From contig CM076270.1 in the NCBI GenBank assembly GCA_038380795.1, positions 9,547,001 through 9,611,000 of the forward strand: a DNA stretch of 64,000 nucleotides. The letters run 5' to 3'. The DNA comes from Pyrocephalus nanus (lineage: Eukaryota; Chordata; Aves; Passeriformes; Tyrannidae). The translations under genes were made by a program, and so were the position numbers. The notes under the pieces were generated by a model. It made no database searches. It was not told the DNA's origin and saw only the letters and a list, made by a program, of their open reading frames with translations. This document shows, one piece after another, positions 1 to 11,830 of this stretch. Numbering within the stretch: the stretch's first letter is position 1; the number at the start of each line of letters is the position of its first letter.

Positions 1-244
1 ATGGCTTGTCCTGCCTACCCAGCAGCACCCGCTGTGCCGTGCCATGCTGTTCTGTGCTGCTTTAGCTCAAGGCAGCATGGGCAGCAGCAGCAAACAGGGA
101 CCACCAACCTTACATGATCCTCTAAAGACACATCCATGGTGGTGTAGGCCCTGGAAGCAGGGGCGAGAGCCACACTCTCGTTTATTGCAAAACACTGTCT
201 CACACACGTTTGGGATGCCCAGAGCTCACACCGGTTGTGAAATC

Positions 245-306
245 TTTGGCCCCATTTTACAGGTGGGGAAAGCAAGGCACAGAGCAGGGAGGTGATTTCC
301 TCAGGG
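245..306 (-). repeat. MIR (CORE-SINE) relic
   Basis: The + strand reads CCCATTTTACAGGTGGGGAA, then AAGGCACAGAG, GGAGGTGATTTCC and CAGGG in order. This follows the reverse complement of the MIR core (CCCATTTTACAGATGAGGAA, GAGGCACAGAGAGG, CTTGCCCAAGG) along about 60 bases. MIR is an ancient tRNA-derived SINE of amniotes. It is fragmentary and without target-site duplications. Confidence 0.75.
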
Positions 307-1479
307 GCATCCCCAGACACCGGAAGAAGAACCGATTTCTCCAGCCAATGTGCGTCTAGGAAAGAAAATGCCGGCTGAAGCACTCAGCTCAACACTTTGG
401 CTGATGGGACCTGTCCCCTGTGCTTCTGTTCTGCTTCCTGGTGGGGGTCCTCTGCCCAGCCCCAGCTCTGCATCCCCCTGCCCAACCCCGCTCCCCCACA
501 GGCAGCCTTGTGCGCTCAGAGGAGACGAGCACTCAGGGCTGGAGACCACATGGCTGGAGGGAATTAAATAATTGATGGACCAGAAGTCTCAAGCAGATAC
601 TGAATCTCCAGGGGCAGCATTCGAGAGGCAAAGCAGAGCTCTGGACAAGACCCTTCTCTCTGATATGATGCCAGCGTGTCTCATTCCTGCCCAGGGCTTC
701 TGGTGGGCTGAAGATGTCGGCTGCCAGGGATGGGAATGGGAATGCTCCTCCACTCGCCTTGTCTCCCAACAAACCCCCCGCACCGCTGGAGCTCTGGAGG
801 GACTGGCCACGTTCCAGCCAGGCAAGGAGGAGCCAGGGGAAAGAGGCGCTGCTTCCAGGCTGAAACTCTCCTGCATGGGATGGTTCCCACTGAGCAGCAC
901 TGTCAGAAAGAGCAGGCTGAGCAGGGAGGAGGAAAGAAGTCTGCCAAATCAAGGTGGGTGCTGTACAAGAGCGTGGGGCCACGCTCTTGTAAGAAACATC
1001 CGGCTCCTCTCCAGTGAAAGGGAGAGCCCTTCTGCCATGGCTGAGCTGTGGCCTTCTTGCTGTGGGAGCATGGAGAATGGCTTAAAAATTTACAGGCAAA
1101 AAGCAGCTGGATAAATTCAGCATAGAAATCGGAAGAAGTTAGTTCCAGTGGTCCCACTTCCTGTTCTGGAGGTCACTTGGCTCCAAAGCTTACTGTGGCT
1201 GACAACCACTTTCCTGCTCCCTGCCCTCAGCATCATGGCAGAGGTGCTGGTCACTCACTGCTGGCACAGCCACACTGGGCACGGGGGGGTCACAAGCTGA
1301 GAGGGGCACTGTCCGTGGATCCCGGGCATCAGCTTTGCAGGGTTGCAGCGGCAGGAGGAAGAGGTTTTCCCACCAAAGCACTGATCCAGAGCTGGCAGGA
1401 TCTGCCAGGCTGCAGCATGAAGCATCTCTCTGCATTAGACGTATTTGTCGATATTTAATCCACCAATAAAAGCGGTGCA

Positions 1480-1900
1480 TGACCAAATTGAATATTTAAT
1501 TTAATACACACTAACCAGGAGCCTGTTGGCATTTCACCCAATGGAATATGCTTGCTGCCCTATCTACCTCTCCTTTTAACAGATTTTTCATGAAAAGCTG
1601 TTGATGTTTTTTTCTTGGGATTCATTGATATCTTTTTTTTTCCTTTAGGTAATAACACTATGATCTAAAAGTCAGATCATTTACCAACTCAGGAGTTTAA
1701 TGAACAAGCTGTTTGAATAACCATTTGGACAACTATTTAAAAAAAAAAAAAGGAGAGAAGAAGAACCCATTTCAAACCCTTTAAATATTCCCCCCCCCCT
1801 TCCACCAACTTCAGTAATTTGCAGAAGAGCAGTTCCTTCATTTTTTTCCCTCAGCATACCAGATGAAACAGTTAAGAGTGTTTGAAGCTGGCAAGAACTG
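1480..1900. other. AT-rich noncoding segment
   Basis: A sharp local drop in GC content with TTTAATTTAAT-type stretches, an A-run at 1740-1751 and a C-run near 1790-1798. There is no coding signal. It could be a conserved regulatory element or old repeat sequence; sequence alone does not distinguish these. Confidence 0.4.
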
Positions 1901-4900
1901 CATTTCTAGCTACTGATGTTATAAAAATATAAATTGGCAGATTTTTCACGCTGGGTCAATGTGTAGCGATAAGCACAATGCCATACCTTTAGGAGCAGTA
2001 TTTGTTGGTAAACAGATGGGAAGCAGCCTGCAATGTCCGTAGTCAATAGTACACAGCCAGTGTGCATTGGCGGGGTGGCTGTTGGAGCAATAAATCGTGG
2101 ATCTTCCTGGTGGAGCCTGGACCATTCTGTGCACTGACACTGTTGAGCCTGTTGTGGGCAAAACACCCAACGTGGAGAATCACAATGAATAATTTAGGGA
2201 GCGCCCTTGTTCGATGCTCTTAAAACTGCCCATTGACTCATTGCTGCTGCTCCCGTTTCAAGCAACTGGAGGAATCCTTCCTATTTTCCATGCCAAATAT
2301 AGCAGTTTTTCCAGAAATGCTCAAACACACAAGCCAGGAAGTTTCCCTTCTCCGGGTGAGTCACTGGAAGTTCAGGCTGCAGTTTCATGATTGCTTCAAG
2401 CCGATCGAAATCTGTGCTGCTGCCAAAGGAGCCGTCCAGCTCTGCCGGTGAGCGGCCTCGCTCGCTCCTTGTGCAACCACGGTTGGATTAGGGAAGAGTC
2501 AAGGATGAAAACAAATTCTGCCTTTTTCTTTTTTTTCTTAGAGTGAGGTTGATTTTCAATCAGATTGTCTGGCCAACTTGTCTCATGGCTCTACAGACTT
2601 GGGAGGGGGCTTGTCTGATCCAGGAGATGTGTTATAAGGATGCTGCTTACATCACAGTGACTCAAGGCAGAGGCAAAGGGGCTGTGGGGGGAAATGCCAT
2701 CCCTGTGGGTTATGTCCCCTGTGTCACACAGCTCAGCTGCAGAGCTGATGGGTCTGTGTTCGCACTCCTAACCCCAGGATGGGAACACAGGGAAGATCTC
2801 TGCCTGGGAAGGGATTTTCTTGGGTGGCTTTTCTCAGATCCTGGAGGATGATGTGACTTGCTGCCCATTCCTTTCTAATTGCTGCATACCCATGGGACCA
2901 GTTGTAAACAAATGTGAGGGGATGATCCTAGATCTTCTTGTAAATGTCCTGGAAACAAGTAGCTAAGCAGATGGGGGACACTCACTAGCACCCCCTCAAG
3001 AGACTGGACACTGCAAACTCAGGCCTTTTATTAGTCACCAGAGAATCCGCACCAAGCACCATGTTTGAAGCATGGCTTTGAAGCTGCAGAGTCTCTAGCA
3101 CTGCTCATCCCTAGGGGTGCACCACAGCTTTTTCCAGCTTTGTCCTCCCGCCCTTTCTTAGTGGGTGTGGGGCAACCATCACTCTTGCAACACTGTGCCC
3201 TGGGGTTTTGGGGCTGCAGTCTGCTTCACGGGGCTCCCACGTGGGGAAACAAACCACGTGGTTTGTGTTTCCAGTGCTTTCGGGAGCTGCAGCTTTCGTG
3301 GCTGGGGGATCCCCATGGCTCTGTGGCTGCTTTTAAGGAAGAGTAACTGAGGCCAGGAAGCGTCTTGCCAGGTGGTGTGGGTTTGCTACAAAGGAACTTG
3401 CGTATCTGGTGGGATATTTTTGGAGAGCAGCAAAGCAGAACAGGTTGAAAATTCCTGCTCTAGAAACTTGCATTATTTTTTCCTTCCTCCCAATGTTTGT
3501 TCCATTATTTTTCAGAGACAGAGCTCACCTCTTTGTGGAGAAGCCTTGCTGACAGGCAGTTTCTTTGCCTGCTTTGGAAAGGCATCCCTGCTTGCCTCTG
3601 GTCTCTCCCTCCCTCCTCCAAAGGAGCCTCATGGCCAGAGTTTGCTCTCACTGGCCCTGATCCAGACAGGCACTTATGCAGGTCACTGCTCCAACTCAGA
3701 AGCCAGTGGATCACTCCCAGGCTGCTCTGGGGACTGACAGGTTTTCCTGCTCCATCTCCTGAAGAAGCTGAGGAAGGGAAGGGGTGTCTGAGCTACAGCC
3801 AGAGCTGGCTCTGGTGCCTGTCTTTAGGTGAGCTGTTAGAGGTGCTGGGGTAATTATTCCCTACCCTATGTGACAGTGATGTCCTCAGGTTCTGGCACCC
3901 CAGGGTGGCAAAGACACTGCAGTGGGATGTGGCAGCTGGGCAGTCCAGGCTGGGAGGGTGCCCACAGACAGTGGCAGGGAACTGGACAACATTGGTCCAT
4001 CATAGACTGCTGGCTGCCACCAAGGAAAGTTCCTCTTCCAGGGGCTTTGCTTCCTATCTCCAGTACTTCCCATCTCAAAGGGGAGACTGGAACCAGGCTT
4101 GCTGTGAAAGCCTCTAGGTAGGACATGCCACAGTCCCGGCCTGCCCTCCTCCTTCCCTAGGGGATATGACAATGAGCAGACACACTCCACCTGCAACTCC
4201 CTTGGGTCCCTACAGCTCCTGCTCTGCCATGGGTGCATCTCCTACGCAGGGGCCAGGCAGGCTTTGGGACACTTATGGTCCCTCCCCAGATCCGTGTGAC
4301 TCAGGGTATGGGGACAGTTTGAGGGGAGGGGCGCCCCACAGTGTTCCCCTCTCCCCTGCTCACCTGCAGCAGCTTAGCTCAACAACTTTGGCTGCCCTGG
4401 TGCAAGAGGGACTCCCATTTCTCGTCCCCTGCAAGGGGGGCCTGGGTGAGATGTGCAAACCATTAAGGCTGGACACTGTGACAGCCAAAATCCACAGCTG
4501 AGAGCGGTCACAGGCCGGCAGTAGGTGCTGCGGGACAGAGCAGAGCAGAGGCAGCCAAGGCCCCGTGGATCTGCTGTTTATCTCTACTTGCATGCCTTGG
4601 GTCAGGCTGCAGAAGAGTAAATCACCCCAGCCTTCCCCAGCGATGGGGGACAATGGGGTCCCCACTAGTGCTTCCTGCACCCCACACATTCCACAGCCAG
4701 TACGCCTGAACTGAGGTCTGCTCCTTAACACCGCCGGGACTCTGCTCCCATTCCCCAGCTGAACTGCACGAGGCTTTGCCCCAGGATGTGAATTTGGGTG
4801 CTGGAATTTATCCGCGTCTGTTTTGACTGTGGCTGAGCTCCACCTCCGGGCAATGACATGTTGTTTCCATAGTAGCTAATGGACTGGAGATGGAAGGGAG

Positions 4901-7304
4901 AAACACACACCCGCACTAAAAAGGGACTCGTGAGTAATGTGGTTGCTCCCAGCGCAGAGTAGGAACAACTTTCTAGCACTCGAGAAGCCCCTCCTTCCCC
5001 CGGCGCCTGTGAAGTGTCAAGAGGAGAGTGTGTGCGCAGAGCTGAGCTCGGGGCAGGAGGACAAGGGGGTCCATATGGGTGCTGGGGGATTTGGGGGTGC
5101 ACAGCACTGGGGAGGGGGCACGTGGCAGCTGTGCAGGGGCAGCCTGTGCCAGGAGAGGGGAGACATGGCAAACATGAGAGCCTGTGGGGAGGGTGCAGTG
5201 CAAGTGGTGGGGACACATATGGAAGGCACGTGTCTGCGGGGGTGTCTGAACCCTTTTGTGTGCAAAGGGCAGTTCCCGGAGGGAGGAGGGAGCAGCCCAT
5301 GGCAGATTTGCACTGTGCTGATCTGCTGGAGCTGAGGCTATCACAGGCTGTAGTGTGGCTGGGACGAGGCAGGCCATGAGTGTTCGAGGGCCATGCTCAG
5401 CCATGGGACAATAAAAGGTGACAAGGACAAAGTCTGGAAGATGCAAAGAATCAGTGGGGGAGGTCAAGACTCTGTCCCTGCTGGATCCCCTATGCAGGCA
5501 CTGGGTAGGTTCTGGTGTAGAGCAGAGGGTCAGTCCTGGTTCTGCTGCCAACCTACTCACAGCTTTCCAACCATCCCTGAGTCCCATGGCTCTCCAGGAG
5601 CAGGGAGGACTGGATTTTCCTCTTGTGCCACAGCCCTGGGCTACCCCCTGGCCAGCCAGGAACAGAACCAGGGGCCACTACCCTCTGACATTTCCATCGC
5701 ACTCTGCTACACCATGGACAAAATCTACCCTCGAGGAGAACAGCTCCATCACTCCACGTGCAGACAGAGGGTAGCTCCTGGGGACATCCTCGTGCCCACC
5801 TCTGGCTGGCAGCCCTGGCTGGATCCCTGCACCCTGGCTGCCGTTACAGCGTTTTTCTTCCACTTGCACGTTCCCCAGCTTGGTCAGTTGCGTAGCTCCC
5901 GCCGTGTCCGGCTCTTTGTGTTGTTTGCTGTTAAGTAAATCACTGGCAGCTCCCCAGAGCGCTGGGTAATGGCAGGATAATTCCCAGCAAGACCCTGGTA
6001 ATTCACTTGAAGGAAAGCAGAGCAGAGGAAAACAGCACTATTAGCCATTATCCTGGCCTCTCAAAGGCCTCCTTGCCTGCAGAAACGCTGTGTGGTGTGG
6101 CAGGCAGGCCTGCCACGGCTTCCAGACACTGTGGGCCATGGGAGGGCCATGAGCAGCAGAGGAGGTCAGGTTTCAGCATTCTCTTGCCGGCCTGGACCAG
6201 CAGATGAAGTGTGGGCAAGTACTTCCACCTGCCATGGGCACAAGCAGGTTGGCGTCAGTCCTGGGAGAAGCACCCTGAGAACGGGAGCCAGGCAATGCAG
6301 AAATGCCCATCAGGCAGTGCAGCCCCACAGGTTTGGATCTCCCACCAAGAGTATGGGATGCATGGTTTGACTCCTATGAGGTCTCAAGTTGCAGGAGTGA
6401 CCCATCAGCCAAGAGTCACCAGGCACCTGTCCTGGTGCTGGCAGAGGTCTGGCAGCTGGAGCGTGGAGGAGGATGGCCATGATACTCTGGTTGCCATGGC
6501 TTCTCTGGAGCTGGGGGAGCTTTGCCACCCATGTCAGCAAAGATAATGTCCTTCCCAGACAGCCTCAGCGCCTTTTACACCTCCCTGTTGTTGGGTGACA
6601 CTGATCCTGACAGGCTCACTGGAGATCAAGAGCACTGACGCTGTCCCACTGGGCCACTTCACACCCGCAGGTTCCACATCCATATGCAGATGTCAACACC
6701 AAACAGCCTCACCAGGGCTCTCCAACGAGCTCCAGCGGTGTTTCTGAGTTGCACAGGTGGGTGTATGGCATAGCGGGGGCAAGCTGCGAGGGCAAACTCT
6801 CCAAAGAGCCTGGAGGGGGACTCATGGTGACAGGTTCCCTGCAGAAGCCACTTGCTTCCTTCCAGCTCTGCAACAGGGCCCTGAGCTCCTTCGCAAACCT
6901 GTCCCTGAAGTGGCTGCCGGCATTTCTGAGAGAGGCCTCTGTTTGCAGAACTGCTGAACTTCCCCCCTCAGCCTCCCAGCAGCAGTTGGGAGCCTGCAGC
7001 CAGCAGCACAGCCCCCTGCCTGGCTCCCCCACACCAGCACCCTGGAGGGCGAGGTGTGCTCCCGCTCCACGCAAAGCCCCGCTCACGCCCTTGGCGTGCG
7101 CACACACACGGGCACCCACACACGGAGGAATGCAGACACAAAGGTGCACACAGGCTTATAGACATGCACGCAGGTTTTCTAAAGCTTCCCACTGGTTGGC
7201 TCTAGAGCAAAGTCATGGCTTTGTCGGGAGCAATAAAGGCTTCCAGGCAAGCCGAGTAGTAAAAGTAGTAAACTTTAAGGGGAAGGGGTTTTCTGACTGT
7301 TTCC

Positions 7305-7327
7305 GCAGCGGCAGTCGCTGCCGTTGC
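7305..7327. other. Short inverted repeat (10-bp stem, 3-nt loop)
   Basis: GCAGCGGCAG and CTGCCGTTGC flank the loop TCG. Nine of ten pairs are canonical and one is G-T. It sits in a stretch of otherwise non-repetitive noncoding sequence. Function is unknown. Confidence 0.6.
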
Positions 7328-8249
7328 CTGACAAAAGTTTTCCCTCTGCTCGCTTTATGCACATTTGGTGCTGATTAAGTGTGTGGGACTGCAGCTCCAT
7401 GCACATGGGGCAGCTCTGCTCCCAGGCACTGCAGATTGACCCACCCCCACCTTCCACATCTACTCCTATCCAGGTTCCCCTTCTCATCAGTCCAGTGGGA
7501 TCTGGGAGACCCTCCCCAAGGTGCTATGGCCTTGGTTGCCCCTTCTGTGTGCTCCCTGGGAGTGGCAAGTCCATGGAAAAGAGTTGTGTTTTGATAGTCC
7601 ATGTATGCCCATGCTTCCCAGCAATGCCCCTTGCTCTGTGTGCATGCAGCAAGAAATGAGCGACCCCAGAAACACAGGGGGTTGCAGGGAGATTGGGAGC
7701 AGCCTATCCCTCTTGGAGAAGTGGTTCGCAGTGTTTTGGGCTGTCTCCTGAGGAGTGTTATGGTTGGTCTCAAATGTTTTGGGTCAAAGGAACAGATAAT
7801 AGTCTTAACGCTGGCTATCAGGCTCTACCACAGCCTCACACCATGGAGCACCCAAAGACAAGGAAAGCTTGAACTCAGAAGTCCATCTTTTTGAAATCAA
7901 GGGTGTTGCATCCATTTCAAAGATATAACAATAATTCCCATAACAGATTCAAGGGCAAAGCATTCACCCTCATCAATCCCCCCTGCCTCCAACCGGAGAT
8001 GCTGGCATGGGAAGCATGGGGCAGGTTTTTGTACCTGCATGTACTTTGCATGGGTTGCTGGAGGTAAATGTGGCAAAGCTGTGTGCTCATGGCTGTCTCC
8101 CAGAGCAAAAGTGCTCACACCCGGGGTACTGTTCTGCTGTGGGGCATCTGGAATGGTGGTGAGAAAGGGAGGAGATGGCAGAGATGTGACCATGTCCAGA
8201 GGGACAAGATGGAAGTCTGCCAGCTGGAGCAAAGCTTTATAAGGGATGC

Positions 8250-11200
8250 ATCAAGGTGATAAATGAAGGTGAGATTTTACCATCCCTAATTTACCCATCT
8301 ACTACTGGGATGCCCACTATCATCAGGCAGGGTGGAGAACTGCCCTCAGTGCACAGTTCATCCTCTCACCTTTCACCCATTCCACTGTGTTAGTGGCCTT
8401 TCACCAAATAACAAGGAAAAGGTACCTCTCAGTTAATAAGACATCACCAGACAACTTGTTGGGTCACTTGTGAGAGGACAATCCTGGCACAGCTGCCATA
8501 AGGCACCGGAGAAGTGCCAATGTAACGGGACTTCCCTCAACCACCATGATGTGTGGGCTCAGCCTCGGGCTTGGGGAGAGGATTTTGAGTAGGAACAAGT
8601 TCCCCAAGTTGCGACCTCCAAGGAAGGCCCTGTTCAGTCTTTTGGGTTGGTGACAGTTCCAGACACGTGTCAAAGATTTATGTATCGGAGAGGCTCCCAG
8701 GCCTTTGGTGACTCTGGGCTGGGGTTAGCCACACTTTGGCTCTCTGCCCTTCACTGCTTTACACTGCATATCAAGGGATCCCTCGAAGGCAGAGAGGAGG
8801 GAGGACTGGATGAGCTATCTCCCCAACCCTGACTTCAGGGAGCCCATTTGCTAACCTTCAGTGAAGTAGGTGGAGGTGCAGTACATCTGGGAGGATCAGA
8901 CCAGAAAGAATGGCCACCCCTCCCATGTGGCTTCCTTTACACCACAGGCCATTGTATTTTGCCCACTTACTCCTACAATGGATGCCAAATCAAACACCTC
9001 TTCCAGGAGGGAACTAAGTCTTGATCTGGAGATAAACCCATAGTCTCGGTCTCTCATTAGCTGTTTGGTTCTGGTGATTAATCATGCTTCTTGTGGAGGA
9101 AGCCTGATCATTTCTAATGTGGGTTTACCCTGGCTTTGGAATTTAGCCATTGTTTTGTTGCCTATATTAAAGCATTTAGCATTGAAATGGAGGTAATTAG
9201 GCTCCTGAGAGAGTTTTAACTTAAAAAACCCTAATTCCTAGTTAAGGATTTTGTCAGTTAGTATAAGGAAAGGATCATAGGACTTGGGGTGAAGATGAAG
9301 GTGGACAATGCTGTTAATGGAGCAATAAAACAATAAGTCTCTTGATGTGTAAAGGTGCTAGATTGAAATGGGTGTGGAAGGAGCAATAAGGATATTTTAG
9401 CGTTTCCCAGTCTCATAAAATGTTAACGAAGTCGGGCTGTAGGATCGCCACCTTCTTTAAGACACTTGTGAGATCAAGCACCGATAACGATACATTAAGT
9501 GGCCCTAATGGTTGGACTAATGCGGAACTGATAGGGGTGTGATGTTAGGCAGCAGAGGTAGGTATCCCAGGTATGTGCTGTGGGATACCTGCTTGGGGTA
9601 TGTTGAGATGAATATGTACGTTTGGATTGCTGTAGGGGATCAAAGGGCGTGTCTGAGGGTTTTGTTTCCCAGGGTGAGGTCTCCGACACCTGTGGTGGAT
9701 CTTTCTTCTGCCAAGCCAGAGAGATTGGGAACACGATGAGAAAAGGCTGGAGGTTTAACTTTGTTAGAACCCGTCCCTCATGTCGGCAGCAGGCTGAGGA
9801 GTTTGTGTCTTGTTGGTTTCTCCTCTGTAAATGTTCGGTGTTACCTACAACAACTGAAATTAGCTTTCCCGTGGCCTTAGGAAAGCACTCATACACCTCT
9901 TAATCTCTGTTCCATTTAGATAACCAGACTGGGCATGTGTGCTCTCGTTCTCTCCCATGATTGGGCTTCCTTGCAGTGATTATTTTCTACCTCTTCTCCA
10001 ATGTTTCTTCCACATTAAATACAAGACAAAACAAAACTGAAAATCGTAGGCAGGACTTGCATCAGCCATGTGATTACTCTCTGTTTAAACATCCAAAAAC
10101 TGTGCTACTCCTTGTACTCCCGTATCGCAGTAGGAGGTCTGGTCGGTAACTGAAGTCCACAATTTGTTCCTTCCTCCTTGCATTTGACTTGCTAAGATGT
10201 TTTGTTTGAATGGGTTGAGTTCACCAAAGGAGCAAACCACTGAGCTGTGGTGTCCTTATCTCACTGCCTGTCCTTCTGCCGTGTGCCAGCACTATCAACC
10301 GTGAGAAGGATTCAGGAGCATCCACCTTTTCATGGCGAAGGTTCCTGTGTATCAACAGGGGTCATCTATTCCTGAGGCTTATTTGCAGCTGGCTCCTATA
10401 GGAAATACTTTATCATGTTGCATCAGAGAGTTCTCAGTCAAAATGTTCACAAGAACAACGTGGTCACACAGTGACCTTCACTCACCAAACCCATGACCGT
10501 TTTTGTGTCCCAAACACTGTTGCCACAAAAGGAGGGCAATTCATTATTTATACCCTTGCCTGTTAGCTCTGTGTCGGTTAATGCTCAGATTCTCTCCCAC
10601 TCTTTTGCATGGTGCCAGGTTAACTGGTCTGATTTATCCACTGATCTCATTTGCCTTTTTTAGAAATTCTGGCAAAACATTAGCATGTCTCTGATCTTCT
10701 TGCAAATAAAGATTAGTAGGGCAGGACACCTCTGCCAGCTCTCCAAGGACTCTTTTGGGCTTGTGAGTTTACTCTTGTGTTTGCTCTAATATCTTTCCAA
10801 GATTCCAGTGGTCTGTATGATATCTCATCTGATATGTATATCCCCCTCCTGCAATTATTTACTGAGCACAATGACTTTTATATATCACTGTCAGTTTTAT
10901 CACCTCCACAGTGTTTAATGGACACTGTATCAATGCTGTCACTTCTTTCCTTCTCCATCTACCTGCACGTGTCTTCTAATGTCCCCACCTCTGTCCAATA
11001 TGGATTTTTATCCTTGTTTCTTTAGCTTTCCTAATCAATATCTTGAGTTTCCATTTTATTGACTGATTTTTAGTGTCTTCCCTCCAGTTGTGATCAGTAG
11101 CTCTTTGGTTTCCAATTCACTGCTGAATAAGAATGGGCTTGGAGCCAAACCCGTTTCCTCCTTGTTTGCGCTGTGACCTACCAGCTATCAAAAACTCTTT

Positions 11201-11830
11201 CTGAAGAGCTCACAATATTTTCTCACATTTTTTCTAAATTATTCCTCCCAACCTGAATTCCTCTCCTACTTTCTCTCAGCTTTGGAAAAATTAACCCTAT
11301 GGAGCACCACACTTAAATGAGCCAGAAATGCCCTTTTTTGATGAGAACAAGCAGAATCAGGTCATGTTGGCTACTCCCCAGGCAACCACTGCCTTCCAGC
11401 CCAGCAATTAATTCATCTGTATCTGTCACAACAAGGTCTGAAGTCACGTTATATTTTGTCCTGTGTGGTTCCTTTCATGTCAGATTATTACCTACAGTTT
11501 CAGCAACCTTCATTTCTTGTTTTTTAAATTGTGGATGTGTCAGACCTTCAGGATGGTCTTCACCCTGGTGTAATTTCTCTGAAAAAACCAATAGGTTGTT
11601 CACCATTCTGCTGTGTGTTAAATTCCACTCGGCCTCACAACTACATCTCCTATCCCTTCTTCCAGGAGAATCCACAGTATGTCTTATAGCTCCTGGGCTA
11701 TTTAAGTGACTCAGTTTATTTTTTACCCCAGATTTTAATTCTCCTTCTCCAAACTACAATCTTTCTTCTCCAAATGCCTGTGGCAACACTTGTCTGGTGC
11801 CCAGAGGGACTTAAATCTATGAGGTCCCTG
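8250..11830. other. AT-richer block without recognised gene or repeat family
   Basis: The composition changes from GC-rich on both sides to clearly AT-richer here, with few CpGs. Short open frames show no recognisable domains. I found no terminal inverted repeats, LTR pair, poly(A)-tailed retroposon end or CR1 3' end. It may be old unrecognisable repeat sequence, conserved noncoding DNA or an insertion. A strong hairpin lies at 9556-9594. Confidence 0.45.
9556..9594. other. Hairpin: 14-bp stem, 11-nt loop
   Basis: The arm GTAGGTATCCCA (9558-9569) pairs with TGGGATACCTGC (9581-9592) around the loop GGTATGTGCTG. Eleven pairs are Watson-Crick and one is T-G wobble. Two more pairs (one wobble) extend the stem to 9556/9594. 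The stem is longer than expected by chance for such a short span. It could be a structured RNA or a repeat remnant. Confidence 0.7.

Larger units (their letters stand above)
1..8250. other. Gene-free region with a MIR relic and an AT-rich patch
   Basis: GC-rich intergenic DNA. I see no conserved domain in any frame and no RNA gene. Notable contents are the MIR-like segment at 245-306, an AT-rich stretch at 1480-1900 with T- and A-runs, a weak MIR-like match near 3337-3377 and a short hairpin at 7305-7327. Confidence 0.5.

Noticed and set aside
1906..2170. Two overlapping minus-strand frames that looked faintly like a retroviral envelope fragment
   Set aside because: No diagnostic motif, no neighbouring retroviral genes and no LTRs. 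The similarity was only an impression.
9240..9900. Nuclear mitochondrial insertion
   Set aside because: The AT-richer text suggested it, but no mitochondrial protein, rRNA or tRNA could be read in either strand.
10853..10880. Possible 3' end of an L2/MIR element (ATTTACTGAGCAC)
   Set aside because: The match is too short and no element body lies beside it.
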